A DNA stretch of 64,000 nt from assembly GCA_963924555.1 (NCBI GenBank), contig OZ004592.1, forward strand, positions 2,852,001 to 2,916,000, in the 5' to 3' direction. Positions 1-13,096 of the stretch are shown here, in pieces. The position numbers and the translations under genes are program-made. Source of the DNA: Crambe crambe (Eukaryota; Porifera; Demospongiae; Poecilosclerida; Crambeidae). A model generated the notes under the pieces. The model was not told where the DNA came from and ran no database searches. It saw only the letters and a program-made list of their open reading frames with translations. Numbering within the stretch: position 1 is the first letter of the stretch; each line of letters begins with the position of its first letter.

Positions 1-318
1 TCCAATTCTTGTTCTGTTTTTGTCATTAATTTTAGATTCTAGCTATGTGTGTGTAGCTAGCTAGATTATCACACCCTATTAATTTTCTGTATGCATTCTG
101 AGTCACAATAGTGAGAGTCATAACAGTAGCCAGCTATATTCAGCACCTATACCATAAATGGGAAGTCTGTAGGTTCCAATCTGTACTTCATCCCATAATA
201 GCTAGTTTGCTGGTGCTGCAGTCTGAAAAGTGTATTGCACTTTTTACTTCATCTCCTGTGGGTTTTTCAGAAGTGAGAGCTCAGGGGTTCAGTACAAATT
301 TAGCTAGCTATATTAAAC
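1..318. other. 5' flank of the first thiolase gene
   Basis: AT-rich sequence with TAGCTAGC runs. A 246-bp open frame crosses it (111-356), but only its last part overlaps, in another frame, the proposed first exon of the thiolase gene. I see no other gene or motif here; it probably holds the promoter and 5' UTR. Confidence 0.4.
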
Positions 319-3300
319 ATGTTTGCTCTGGAGCGTCTAAGCAAAAATTGCCTTGAACAATGTAGGAAGATTGTCAAGCAAGGTAAAATTAGTAGCTAAT
401 TAAAGACAGCAGTGATGATTATTATAGCTATTCTCAGCTACCAGTTCAGCCAGAACAAAACTGACACAAGCTCATCAGAGTAAGTTTTGGCTAGCTAGTC
501 TATAGGCAATGTAGCTACTGAAAGGTGTGGGTATAGCTGAACGACATTTATTATAGCTGCACTGTCATTGGAGATTTAGACCACTTGCCTTTTGGGGCTT
601 GTCCATGCAAAATAGATATTTTGAAAATGAGTCAAGATCTGTTTTGGACACACCCCAGAAGGCAAGTGACCTATAGGGTTGCATGACTGTATAAAGCTAC
701 AAATTATACAGTTGATGCGATAAAATTGACTCACTTAACTTTTTATCCCAATTTCTCACTCCCTTTATCCTAATATTACAGCTGGCCGTAATGTTGTCCT
801 TATTGATGGGGTGAGGACACCTTTCCTCACATTTAGAACAGAGTGAGTCAAAGCTTCTCTTCACCTAGCTAACAGATAACTGATTTTTTTTCTCCCTACT
901 AGTTTCAAAGAAATGAGCACCTCTGATCTTCAAGCCTATGCATTTCGGTATTAGTTAGCCATAACCTTGGTAGCTATATTATAAGTAGTTAATCCTTTGC
1001 ATTTATACAGGAATTTGTTGAATAGAACTGGATTACCTCTAGGTATAAGAGTATCATTAGCTGTACTAGCTGCCATCTCATTTAACTATATTTAACTATA
1101 TCTATCAGATTTAGTAGATTACATTTTTGCGGGAATAGTTGTCCAGGAGTCTCCTCAGCTCAGTAATATTGCTAGAACTGTAAGTCAGTCAGCCTTACTT
1201 TATTGTGTAATCGATCTTTTGATTTTTCCTCTGTTTGAATCACAGGCAGCAGTTCAAGCTGGTCTAAGTGACAGCATTCCTTCCCACACTATAAGCATGG
1301 GCTGCATATCTTCTAATGCCGCAATAAACATGGGTTAGAATCCATACTTTGGGCTATAGCTAACTGCTGAGGGTTTCTAGTCATGGCCAGGCAGGTCTTG
1401 GAGTTTAGTTGTGCAATTAGTTACTAAATCAAAGTGATGAAATAAACAGTTGTATAGTGGACTCTGAAGGCTAGACCTGTCTGTCATAGATTTTTATGAC
1501 TACAAGATGTATTACAACTACAAGCTAACTAGGTTGTAAGAACAAAATGGAAATTAGCTACAGTACATAAAAATAATTTATCTCTGAACTAATTGCAGGC
1601 ATGCAACAAATAAGAGTGGGTGAAAGTGATGTGGTAGTAGCTGGAGGGGTAGACAGGACATCGGATCTCTCTATCAAAATAAGCCCAGAGATGAGAGCTG
1701 CTGTACTTGAGATAACATATGTGAGTTGATCAGTAGATTTGCACATATCTACAGAGCTAGCTGTGGCTTCCTAAATCTTGGTAGCTCAGGAGCTCCTAAA
1801 TTTGGAACTATACTGATTGTAGATCATTGCAACAGAAGACTGCTAAGACATTAAGTTTTGACTATCACATTGTGTATATTATAGCTAACTAGCTCACTGG
1901 TTATAACTACCTGGAGAGCACAATAGCTACTTATGACTCCATAGATTGAGAAGACATTAATGGGAAAGGCCAGAAGAATGCTCCAGACTCTCAAGCATGT
2001 TGGTATAGAGGTGAATGAATCTAGCTATCAGCATCTAATATACTGATAGAAGTATAACTATAACTTTCTACTGAAGTTACCAAGTCCTACAGAGTCCACC
2101 TCCAATGAAACAATGGGTCACAGTGCTGATCGTCTTGCTGCATCCTTTGGTGTAACTCGTGTAGAGCAAGATGAATTTGCCTGCAGGTCTCACATTCTAG
2201 CACACAAGGCCACCCAGAATGGATATTTGAGTGATATAATAACAGTGCACATACCAGGTAATACCAGCAGTAACCTAATAGTCATTTCATTAATTGCATC
2301 AATTAAGGCAAAGAGAAATCAGTGAGTACTGATAATGGGATCAGAGTTTCTACTCCTGAGCAGATGGCCAAGTTGAAACCAGTGTTTATCAAACCACATG
2401 GCACTGTCACTGCAGCAAATTCATCCTTCTATGTGTGTTGAGTTAGAAAATGTCTCATGGTTTTATTGTACTGATGTGCTAAAATTTCAGACTGATGGAG
2501 CTTCAGCCCTTCTGATGATGAGTGAGGAGAAGGCATTAGAACTTGGATACAAGCCCAAGGCCTATCTTAGGTATATCTAGCTACAGATAATAGACACAGG
2601 AGAAAGAGGGGGAAGGGGTGGCACATGCACACACACACACACACAGCTAACCAAAGCATAATGCTGAGCTGCTACATATGCATGATGCACAATTAAATAG
2701 ACATGTGCGGTAGAGCTAAATAGAACACGAAGATATTCTCAGCCATAAGGGATATGTAAAGACAACAATCTTTAGCTACTTAGCTAGCTCAGTATTATAC
2801 ATATTTTAAGCAGAGAAAGCAAACGGTATTATGCTGAACATGCAACAAAAATAAGTCATGTGATATCATACAGAATGTCATGTGACAGAAACCCCCATGT
2901 AAAACACAACATTAGCCATGATAGTCAAGTTGAACATAGCTATAATACTCCGTAGCTATAACCTGTGTTCCGTAGCTGGTCTAGACCAATGTGTGAGACT
3001 GTAACCCAGGGTATGGTGCTAATAGATTCTTCCCTGATGACCAGACAAACTTTCCATCTGTAACTATAGCTAGCTAGTTAGAACAGGAGTAGTTTATTCA
3101 GGTATTTTTTGGTCCCACAGATGAATTGTTTCCAATTCAATTTTTACCTCAAAAATCTCACACACAAATCACGTGCACGTGAACACACACGCATACACAC
3201 TTATATGTGTCCTTCAGGATTCTAAATCATGGATGTGCATACGCCATCGGGCATGAGATTGTAAATAATGTTCAGTTATTTTCATCTCACAATCATACTT

Positions 3301-4281
3301 TTTCTGTACAGGGATTCTATTTTTGTTGCACAAGATCCAAAAGATCAGCTCCTTCTTGGGTGTGAAGTTTAAGTTACAGATAGCTACATAGCTAGATAGT
3401 TATATTGTATTGTTTCTTCCATACAGGCCAGCTCATGCTATACCCAAACTTCTCAACAGAAGTGGCCTAAAGTTATCTGATATTGATGTTATTGAGCTGC
3501 ATGAGGCTTTTGCTGTGAGTGAGTTTCTCAAGCACAGGCTAAGTCCAATTTTTGATAGCACTGTGGTTATGCAAAAAAGTAGACAATAGTTATTCTTTTA
3601 TGTGCAACTATGTGGCCATTCAACCTCATAAATACCTCTGCTTAGACTATAGCTAAGTTTCACCTATGCATTCATGTATACAGGGTCAAGTGCTGGCTAA
3701 CTTGAGGGCATTGGATTCTGACTATTTCTGTGAAAAGTATGTCAGAACTAGCAAGGTATGTTACGGTCATCAATGTGTCATAGCAAAGTGTGCAAGTCTT
3801 ATGCTATAGTAAGCCAATTTTGGTATGATGATGGACTATGTGATTCTTAATTGGCACCCATCCATCTTCCAGACATGGATAGCTACCAAGGGATCATGTG
3901 ATCTGTGATCTTAGCTTGGGACACCACATTAGCCCTCCAAGTGTTGAGTCATAATCCTTATATAGAGTCATAGTAGCTATAGCCTTTAGATATAGTTTAG
4001 TAGCACCTTGGGAATTTGGTGTAGGTTGGAGCAATTCCCATGGAGAAACTGAATACTTGGGGAGGGTCCCTTTCCATTGGTCATCCTTTTGGTGCTACTG
4101 GTGCTCGACTTGTTACCACTGCTGCAAATAGACTACACAAAGAGGACGGACGCTTTGCCTTGCTTGCTGCATGTGCTGCTGGGGGACAGGTACAATCATT
4201 AATGTAGTAGCTACATTGATTATTTCTATTCTACTTTTATCATAGGGCAATGCTATGTTGGTGGAGCGCTACCCTTCATAG
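319..4281 (+). CDS. HADHB-like: HADHB-like thiolase, copy 1 (trifunctional enzyme beta subunit family)
   Basis: 3-ketoacyl-CoA thiolase, which cleaves 3-ketoacyl-CoA with CoA in mitochondrial beta-oxidation. Exons read (approximate): 319-382, 438-479, 782-842, 903-947, 1012-1042, 1110-1180, 1246-1332, 1602-1720, 1951-2013, 2075-2257, 2305-2430, 2491-2569, 3311-3359, 3426-3513, 3684-3755, 4025-4189, 4245-4281. The start [17 protein letters not shown] gives a short basic leader compatible with mitochondrial import. Thiolase landmarks are intact: the nucleophile cysteine in [25 protein letters not shown] and the second active cysteine in CAAGGQ. The N-terminal half departs from canonical HADHB ([14 protein letters not shown] where the canonical gene has [24 protein letters not shown] for GVELMSDVPIR). 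It therefore looks like a diverged paralogue with possibly altered chain-length preference; that is inference. An ATTAAA lies about 50 bp after the stop. Expression is unproven. Confidence 0.85.
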
Positions 4282-4732
4282 CATTAACTCAACTGAAACA
4301 CTTATTATAAAAATCGTTGATAATAGGAAAGTATTAAAGACTACAAGTATGATAATTTCTGCTAACAGCTAGCTAGCTAGCTAGCAAGAATTATATTAGA
4401 CAAAATCAATATACAGTTATGTTAACTTAATGACAACAATAATAAACAAACAATCAACAAACAAGCAACAAACAAGCAACAACACACAATAAAAATGACA
4501 AATTGATCATGATGCTAAAAATAGCAGCCATCATACCACTAACAATTGGACAAGCCTTAACCCTCAATTGGGATGTTTCATGTCGTGCTGATAAGCTTTT
4601 GGATATCAATCCAGTATTTGAATTTCCACTCCATTGTCTACCATTGTTCCATTCAACTCACTACTGCCCACGTTAATCTTCCTATACTTCCTCTGCATAA
4701 AACAGATTTTAAGTTATCTATACTAGCTAACT
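4282..4732. other. Spacer between thiolase copies 1 and 2
   Basis: AT-rich spacer of about 450 bp with a TAGCTAGC run and a CAACAAACAAGCAACAA stretch of low complexity. It should contain the 3' end of copy 1 (ATTAAA at 4333-4338) and the promoter of copy 2. An open frame beginning at 4573 runs into copy 2's first exon in another frame and is not convincing as coding. Confidence 0.4.
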
Positions 4733-7700
4733 ATGTCTTCTCTGAGACTTCTAACCAGAAAATATTTTGCACAACCTACGTTGTCTACCAAGGCAATCAG
4801 ACAAGGTAACTAAAAATTAATCAGCTGAATGCTGTATTATTATTTGCTACTCATGCAGCCACCAGCTCGGTCAAAACAAAACCAAGACAAGCTAAGCAAA
4901 GTAAGTTGTGTAGCTACAATGATTGACAGCACAACGTGAAACGAGGAAGGGATGGGTATAGTTAGTTGCTAGCTAGTTACTTAGAGATATAACAAATTGC
5001 TCAAATGTGAGTAGATAGCTAACCAGCCTAACCAGCAAAGCATCATAGTCATGAAACAGTCCACAGATACCTCTTATAGTACATATCTAGAGCAGGACCA
5101 TGCATCTCTATAGTATCAAAACTACCAATAATAAGGTACCACACACCCTAATTATAATGCAGTATGTAAAGGCTACTTTCTTCATGCAATCCAGGGCTGG
5201 CTAGCTGCATGCATAACTATTATATTGGTAGCTACCAGAAGTGTTGGGGAATTAAAATTGCATGTGCTTCAACATACACTAAGGCCTGGCCCATACATTA
5301 TGCTGGCAAGATATATCCTACCTGAATAACTATTGGAGTCACTACTAATAGGTACCAGCTAGCTAGCTACCTTTGATAGCTTACAGTGATTTTGTTAAGT
5401 GATGACCAGTTACTAGTGGAAAGTATTTGCTCATGGAGGTAGCTAGCTATAGTTCAATAGTAAATCAACAATAAAAGCAATAACGTAATAAAAGGCATGG
5501 CTACATGCTGAGTGGGGAGGGTGAGGACTTGGAGATATAATGATTGTTGCTGCTTCCAATATGGCTATAGTCCTGTGAGGGATGAATCATGCATGCTCAA
5601 AAGTCTAAAATAAAATATGCATTATAGCTAATAAAAAAGGAGAATATGTTTGTAGATATAGTACTTCCTGGACTAATGATTATGATGCTCAGAAGGTATT
5701 ATAGCTGTAGTTAAAGTTGTATACCTGATGGTCCTTTATTATACAATAGCTATACATCCACATTTTCCTCCTCCTCCTCACCCCACCCTGTTATTCATGT
5801 TTCAGTTGGTCGTAATGTTGTCCTTATTGATGGAGTGAGAACACCTTTTCTTACTTTCAGATCAGAGTAAGTCAAGTTTTCCCTTAATCCAATAGGATAG
5901 TTTATGTGATACTTTCTTTTGTCCACACCAGTTTCAAAGACCTAGGGATCTCTGATCTCCAATCCTATGCATTTCGGTATTGAAATTAATTGTTCATTAT
6001 TGCTGGTAAAACAATTAAACACTTGTGGTATATTATTATTATTGCAGGAGTTTGCTGAATAGAACTGGACTACCACTTGGTACAGTATAACATGATTATC
6101 ATAATAGCTAAGCTTTACTATAACATTTAACTTCCAGATTTTGTAGATTATGTTCTAACAGGACTAGTTACGCAATTGAATACTCAAATCAGCAATGTTG
6201 CTAGGATTGTAAGCCTAATATTTTTATTTTATCTTTATTCTTAACAATAATTAAATGCAGGCAGCTGTTCAAGCTGGTCTAAGTGATGATATTCCTTGTC
6301 ACACAATAAGCATGGGCTGTGTATCTTCAAATGCTGCAATTAATACAGGTTAGAATTCATCCTAAAACTGGATAATCAACCTGAAATGTGAATGCAATAA
6401 TAACAACAATACTTTTGCAAGGCATACCCACTGATGGTGGCGTCAATGCAAGTATAAAACATTTTTAGAAACAACAACAACAACAAATATTTTATCACTT
6501 GGATGCTTATCAACTTCTACATTTAAAATAGTTAGCTACATTATTTAGAGTAGTTACACATGAATGTCATCCCCTACAAGCTATGGAGTTTATGCATTAA
6601 TATAATACACATATACATAGGAATGATGATGATAAGATTAGGTGAGAGTGATATTATAATGGCTGGAGGGGTAGATAGTACATCAGATGCCCCTATCAAA
6701 ATAAGACCTGAAGTGAGAGGAGCTATGATTGATATACGTTATGTAAGTTTGTTATAAGTTTTCTGCAGCTTTATCAGTTATAGTTATGGCTATTGTGACA
6801 GATTGAGAAGACATTAATGGGAAAGGCCAAGAAAGTGTTCCAGATTCTCAGGCATGTGGGTATAGAGGTGAATGAATCTAGCTATCAACATCTATAATAC
6901 TACTGATATCTGTTGAAGATTCCAAGTTCTGAAGAGTACACCTCCAATGAAATAGTGGGTCACAATGCTGATCGTCTTGCTGCATCCTTTGGTGTAACTC
7001 GTGTAGAGCAAGATGAGTTTGCCTGCAGGTCTCACATTCTAGCACACAAGGCCACCCAGAATGGATATTTGAGTGATATAATAGCAGTACACATACCAGG
7101 TATATAGCTGTAGAAAGCCATAGTAAAACTGGCTAGCAAAGTTTGCAGATGCATAGTGACATAAGCCATGCAATGCATAGTTAAGTCTTACCGGTACAGT
7201 TCACACAGAGCTTAATAGCTAACTATAGCTAGCCTAGCTAAACTAGCACGAGTCAAAAAATTTGGATGTCATAAGAATGAACCAGCTATGCTTTGGTAGG
7301 GTTGACTGTTTTGAGAAGCATTTATTATTACATAGGCAAAGAGAAATCAGTGAGTAGTGATAATGGGATCAAACTTACCACTCCTGAGGAGATGGCTAAC
7401 CTGAAACCAGTTTTTATCAAACCACATGGCACTGTCACTGCAGCAAACTCTTCCTTCTTAGTATGTTTAACTCATATTATGCTATATGCTTTCTCATGGT
7501 GGTTCTAAAATCCCAGACTGATGGAGCTTCAGCTCTTTTGATGATGAGCGAGGAGAAGGCATTAGAACTGGGATATAAACCTAAGGCCTATCTCAGGTAT
7601 GCAGAGCCCTCTTAACTTAGTTTCATAAGCCAGACGTATTCTTGGAGGAGGAGGAGAAAGGAGAAAATATATCTGGTGAATGTTGCCAAGACTTAGCTAC

Positions 7701-9037
7701 TGGATATATCATTACACTATTTTCCATCACTTAATCAAGCAAGATTCTGATAGAGCTTATGGAAGCCTGGCAACACCTACCAGACATACTTTCCTTACTC
7801 TTTCCAGAATAGCTGGTTTGAAATGAACTACATACATGCAATCTCATAATCTTGCAGGGATTCTGTTTTTGTCTCACAAGATCCAAAAGACCAGTGTCTT
7901 CTTGGGTAAACCAAAGAGTATTATATCAGAAGCTAACCTTTTTTTTTTTTTTGCAGACCTGCTTATGCTATACCAAAAATTCTAAATAGAAATGGTTTGA
8001 AGCTGTCTGATATCGATGTTATTGAAATCCATGAGGCTTTTGCTGTGAGTTTATTCTGCATAGTCATGAACTCTCTATACCGGTACCATACAGGGTCAAG
8101 TTCTGGCTAACTTGAAAGCACTGGATTCTGATTATTTCAGTGAGAACTACATAGGGTCTAGCAAGGTACATTTATCATAATATACTTGCTTCAATGACTT
8201 TAGCCTCTTCCCAGGCCCATAATTGTGTGATGTAAAGGGATAAGGCTAGGGTGTATAACTTATACTCGAAATTTTTTATTCCTGGATTCCCCTATTATTC
8301 TTTCAGAAGGTACGTCAAAGATTCTCATGTATAATAGTCACGCAACAACAAAGCTATCTGTAATACAGTTCAAATGCATTTTGTTGGTTCTCTTTAAAAC
8401 TGTTAGAAAGTAGAGCTTTAACTCTAGTTGATGGAGAAACATGGCGTTCACTGTAAACTACTGCTTTAGATCTCTTTTTTCCACTAGGAGGATTGGTTTT
8501 GATCTTTGCTACAATCAGACACTTCAGCTTGCCTAGGAGACTAGGAATATTATTACTATACAACAGCTTCTTATCTTTCTTGCTTTCTGCCATATTGAAG
8601 AAATGCGGTCTAATTAGCTTGTGTATGCACAAGCCACAAAACATATACTGGTAAGCTATATTATTAGCACTCATGATTCTCAAAAATCTCAAGCACACCT
8701 ATTCTTCTCAAGATTATGCCAGCATAATCTACAGGACCCTAAGCTTATGAATGCATATGTACCAGCATTATTGGTATAGGTTGGAGCAGTTCCCATGGAG
8801 AAACTGAATACTTGGGGAGGGTCCCTTTCCATTGGTCATCCTTTTGGTGCTACTGGTGCTCGACTTGTTACCACTGCTGCAAATAGACTACACAAAGAGG
8901 ACGGACGTTTTGCCTTGCTTGCTGCATGTGCTTCTGGGGGACAGGTACAATCATTAATGTAGCACACTGTTTATCACTGTACTACTTTAATATTATTCTA
9001 GGGTAATGCTATGTTGGTGGAGCGCTACCCTTCATAG
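4733..9037 (+). CDS. HADHB-like: HADHB-like thiolase, copy 2
   Basis: Tandem duplicate of the preceding thiolase, same orientation and exon plan. The start [20 protein letters not shown] is an arginine/serine-rich leader typical of mitochondrial import; the next exon (4859-4900) joins it in phase to the [15 protein letters not shown] core at about 5807. The cysteine motif is [10 protein letters not shown], followed by [15 protein letters not shown] and CASGGQ, so both catalytic cysteines and the histidine are kept. The exon around 6918-7099 is almost identical to its copy 1 counterpart, as is the 165-bp exon at 8780-8944, showing a recent duplication or conversion between the two. The last exon encodes [11 protein letters not shown] before the stop. 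The intron at 8167-8779 is unusually long and carries an unrelated antisense open frame (separate entry). Likely product: mitochondrial 3-ketoacyl-CoA thiolase paralogue; exact substrate range cannot be read from sequence. Confidence 0.85.
8354..8698 (-). CDS. Unrecognised antisense ORF inside a thiolase intron
   Basis: A 114-codon open frame on - lying wholly in the longest intron of thiolase copy 2. The product has a cysteine/isoleucine-rich start, then a lysine-rich body ([21 protein letters not shown]) ending in [11 protein letters not shown] do not recognise the family. It may be an inserted gene or transposon fragment, or chance. The corresponding intron in copy 1 is only about 270 bp and lacks it, which argues for an insertion. 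Confidence 0.2.
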   Translation of the reverse strand: MCLRFLRIMSANNIAYQYMFCGLCIHKLIRPHFFNMAESKKDKKLLYSNNIPSLLGKLKCLIVAKIKTNPPSGKKRSKAVVYSERHVSPSTRVKALLSNSFKENQQNAFELYYR

Positions 9038-9954
9038 ACTTTGTTCATACTAACACTGTGACTATGAATTATGAAATGATATTTTATATGGCACGTGTTA
9101 TTGTTTCCGCCTTGCACATGCACATAAGAGAACACCTGTACAATGTGCTGACAGGCTCTAGCTCATGATAGCAGTGTCAGTGAATAGCTAGCTTAATATT
9201 ATGCATACTTAGCTAATTATTTACAGCCTGGTGGTTCATGATGGTATGTGGTAGTGCTGTGTTATTCCCAGAAGATGTATTATAAAATCCAAGCATGATG
9301 CACACTGCATGGAGTAATGCTGTGAATTTCATCCAACAGCTGCTTTTCTATTAGTCTGGCATTTCATGCTCAAGTCTATCAATATCTATTCATTAGCTAT
9401 GACTCACATTCTCACTAGCTTATCGTGATAACTTTATCATCGTGCATGTGTTGATTTTGTTCAGCATGCATGTGTTGTAAAATTAATAGAATTTTTAAAT
9501 TTGTCTTAAATTGAGAATATTCATTGTTAACTTATTTTTATTGTCTTATTCAACAACACTAGTTTATTACATCGTCAATGAACAGCATGACATTTTTTCA
9601 CTGGACAATAATGGCTGTGTGACACAAAGGGGATTCATCAATCAGGATATAAAGGACAGCAGTCCAGATTATTACACAGAACAGGATATACCATATTTTA
9701 CTGCAAAGCCTCCTCATTGCATTCAAACAAAGGAAGGTTTTAATGTTGTCAATGTTCGGCTAATAGATTAATGGCAGACACAGTACACTGAGATGTATTG
9801 TGGTGGCTGTTACAGTGCAGTGTACATTACATGAAACAAGTTATTTCAGTCAAAGAAGCAGTTACTTCTCTGAATAAATACCCATACTCATTCTGTGTAG
9901 TTGTATTGTCTTCACACACATGTACATACATACATACATACACATGCACATACC
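9038..9954. other. Intergenic region with a possible orphan exon and a shared non-coding repeat
   Basis: An 86-codon open frame at 9511-9771 (+) begins with a hydrophobic stretch (FIVNLFLLSYSTTLVYYIV) and ends VNVRLID-stop. The second half has balanced composition and two cysteines, and a possible acceptor precedes FITS-type codons near 9562, so it could be a terminal exon fragment; I cannot name it. Sequence from about 9775 onward is a diverged direct copy of 18690-18915 near thiolase copy 3. Confidence 0.3.
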
Positions 9955-10450
9955 AGTACTTGTAGCAGCATTGGAAGATATGCAAGCTCTAGTGGTTGTA
10001 TGGCAAGGGACATCCAGTTGACACAATTCCTGTTGTAGGTCTCAGACACTTTGGATTAGAAGTAAGTCTGCATTCCAGAAGTGAGCCATATCCATAAACC
10101 TGGCTCCTTTTTGGCATAAAATGGACTGTTCTTTGAATAGAATGTGCATTTTTGTGTGTATTCTTTAGATTCCAAGTATATCAGAGTTTTCCACAAGGTC
10201 ATAGTGCTGACTGTCTTGCTTCATTAATTCGTCAAGAAAAAGATGAATATGCCCTCCGTTCTCACACACTGGCTAATGGTGCCACAGAAAAATACCTCAG
10301 TGATTTACTAACTGTACACATACCAGGTTAGGACCATCACTGCTGCCAATTCCTGTAATTTTCAATAATAAAGTTTTAACACAACCTACATAGCTCTGGT
10401 CCAACAGTAAAGTTTATGTTCATTACACACTGTTACTTATAATACTGCTT
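9955..10450 (+). pseudogene. Rearranged thiolase pseudogene fragment
   Basis: Fragments of a copy-3-type thiolase. At 9955-10015 the complement matches the cysteine-motif exon (ACISSNAA type, - sense). From 10040 the + strand carries the GLRHFGLE exon end with its GTAAGT donor, then (after ATTCTTTAG) an exon beginning IPSISEFST and ending DLLTVHIPG at about 10327. Small deletions break the frame after EFST and shorten the [10 protein letters not shown] segment. Intron sequence matching 17455-17500 follows near 10381-10430. Adjacent exons therefore lie in opposite orientations, so the fragment cannot be expressed as thiolase. It derives from an unspliced genomic copy, not from mRNA. Confidence 0.75.
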
Positions 10451-10655
10451 GTTGCATTGGGTATAGCAAGACATGGAGCCAATAAAACACTATTCATGTT
10501 GCAAGAGTTCAATGCATAGTTTCAGTATCAAGATCTTTGTAGAAATTTAATCAACAGTAAAGACACACATGAATTAAAAGGAAGGAAGTTATAGTTACAT
10601 GTTGTAAGGAAGCTTTTACAGATTAATCTCTTCACTAGCTAGCTAGCTAACTACA

Positions 10656-13096
10656 ATGGTGAGACAAATAATTTCAAAGTATATAAAAAAGGTAACTAGG
10701 GAAAACTCCGATGAGAAGGAAGAATTTACATTACAAGAACAGGACTCATCTTCACCAGATCTACCATTATTGTCTTCACCTGAGCCATCCCTGACTGAAG
10801 ATACCCCTCAATCTTCCCCTCAGTCACAAAAATGGAGAGATAGAGCAACTATTGTAATTGTCTTGATATGTAACTTGCTTATCACAGCAGCTACTATTAT
10901 ATTTGGCGTTTTTTTCCCAGAAGAGGTAAAATAACTATAGTTATAGCTAACTCAATAGAACCTTCAAGTAATTGTAATTGTTGTAGGGTAGAAAAAGAGG
11001 AGCCAGTCCTGCTGTTACAGGTGCTATCATTGCTTCTTGTCCCTTGTTTATAATACTTGTAAGCCCTTTGGCTGGCTACATAGTAAGTTGAGCAGTACAA
11101 TTCAATACACAAATAAGTGCATATGCTATTAGCTATAGTCTTGCCACACAGGTAGCCTTGATCATATCATATGTACCCAGGAGTGGACTACCTAATTACA
11201 GGGCCAAAAATATTCTTTACTTTTACAGATCAACATTACTGGACCAAAATTTCTAATGATCCTAGGTCTACTACTGTTTGGGTGTGCCTTCATACTTATG
11301 AGGTATGTCCAGAATCTTGATTGAACCACATTTATAATATTATTGCTATAGATTTGCATTTATGGTTCCACTAAGCTGGCTCTTCATTCTTGTGACCTTT
11401 ATACTGCAAATAATTGCAGGAGTTGGTTCTGGTCTCTATTTTACATGCACTTTTAAACTGCTGTTCCATCTCGTACCCAGTTCTATAGGGACCATTATGG
11501 TAATCAATCATAAATAATCATTACTCTAGCTATGAACCCTATCTGCTATGTAGGGAGTTTTAGAATTATGCATTGGAATTGGACTTGGAGCAGGATTAGT
11601 TATAGGAGGCGGTCTAGATCAGGTATAAAAGACCACAGAAAAATCTTGTTCACTCATAAACTAGCTCTAGCTTATAATAGTAAATACCAAAACAAAAATG
11701 ACTATCAATAATTTCAGCCGCAATGATATACTTTATGACAAATGATAGAGCTAAGTGAATGAGTTGACAAAATTCCTCCAAGTAACTGTCTAGATTTTAA
11801 TGTCTTTCTTATAGGCTGTAGGTTTCAAACTCACAGTCATTATTGCCACAGTACCTGTGCTAATGATGATATTACCAACGGCTTTACTACAGAGGAAGAT
11901 AGGTAATGTTTAGCCTCATCCCCAGGCCTTCCTCTCTCACAAAAATGAAACAAAAGGGATCTGGAAGGCCTGCACAATGCTATTGTATGTATGTCTAGGA
12001 CTTTGCTATGCAGTCAATAAAGAAAAAAGGACCATCCCAATGAAGGTTACTTTGATGATATTTACAGATGTTACCTTCATTTTATTGTGTTAGTGATCAC
12101 ATCATAATTAAAGTTGGCATGTTGAACGTTATACGTACATCACACACAGGCACGGCTATCTTTTTGGGATCGGCAAGTTCCTTTTTTCAAATGCCCACTG
12201 TTCAAATTTACCTGAGTGATCAAGTAATTTTCTATGGATACCTGAGCTTTTGGTTATTATTTTCTTTATTATTACCAGTTTAATCTCACCCATACACAAA
12301 TTGGCATAATAGCAGGTCTTTCACCTGTAACATACACAGTAACTGCTATCATTGTAGGGACCATCACAGATAAACTGGTAAGCAATCTTGAGTCTCCCTG
12401 CTCATGAATATGTATAAATCATACAGAAACGCTATCGTATATTCTTTACTATTTTTGGACTACTAACTTGTACTTTGTCTTTCATCCTTCAAGCAATCCC
12501 GTACTTCACAGGATACCAGTACATTCATTTCATTGTTTTAAATAAATGATGATGAATATATTATCATTATCCAGGAATGTATGGCTCATGGTTGCTGCTT
12601 TCACATGTGGTGGAATTGGAGGTGGTTTTACTATTGTTCCCACCTATGGTCAACTGTACAATGCAGCTATGTCAGTAATTGATCTGTATGATTGTTATTT
12701 TCATAGCCATGTCATTATACACACAGGAAATACACCAAAAATAAAGATGATGAAAAAGTAATGACTTCATTAACATCTGCAATTTTGACTATCCTCATAT
12801 ACTCTGGGTATTTCATTACTTCTTATTATCGTGGCTAATATGACTTATTCATTCCTTACTTCCAGTAAAGTGTTTGGAACTTTTCTGGGAGGGTTTCTAA
12901 AGAACTTTCTATCCTTCAATCTCTCTGCATTCATATTTTCTGAGATTCTCATGGCAGAGGTAAATAATAATAATGGAGCCTTACAAGCCAAATAATATGT
13001 AGCTATTCGTTATGGTAACTTACTATTATACAGATGGCTCTATTTATTGTTCTCATGACTCTTGAACACTTATGCAACACCAGATTAAAAACTTAA
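10656..13096 (+). CDS. SLC18B1-like MFS transporter
   Basis: Multi-pass major facilitator transporter, probably in a vesicle or plasma membrane. Exons (approximate): 10656-10925, 10986-11081, 11228-11302, 11352-11500, 11554-11622, 11815-11903, 12149-12222, 12280-12378, 12426-12517, 12575-12671, 12728-12808, 12865-12959, 13034-13096. The first exon gives a ~60-residue acidic, Ser/Pro-rich cytosolic tail, then the first membrane helix ending FFPEE; next comes GRKRGASPAVTG, the family-typical loop in which an FFPxEA motif is followed by a KxGAS segment. Further helices include GVGSGLYFTCTFKLL, GIGLGAGLVIGGGLDQ and GGIGGGFTIVPTYGQL. Resemblance to vertebrate SLC18B1 (polyamine/monoamine carrier branch) rests on the FFPxE loop and the late GGxxxxPTY motif; substrate is not inferable. 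A decayed duplicate follows immediately downstream. Confidence 0.75.

Noticed and set aside
4573-4809. 78-codon frame before thiolase copy 2
   Set aside because: It overlaps the real first exon in another frame and has no presequence or thiolase features; the start at 4733 gives a presequence and joins in phase.
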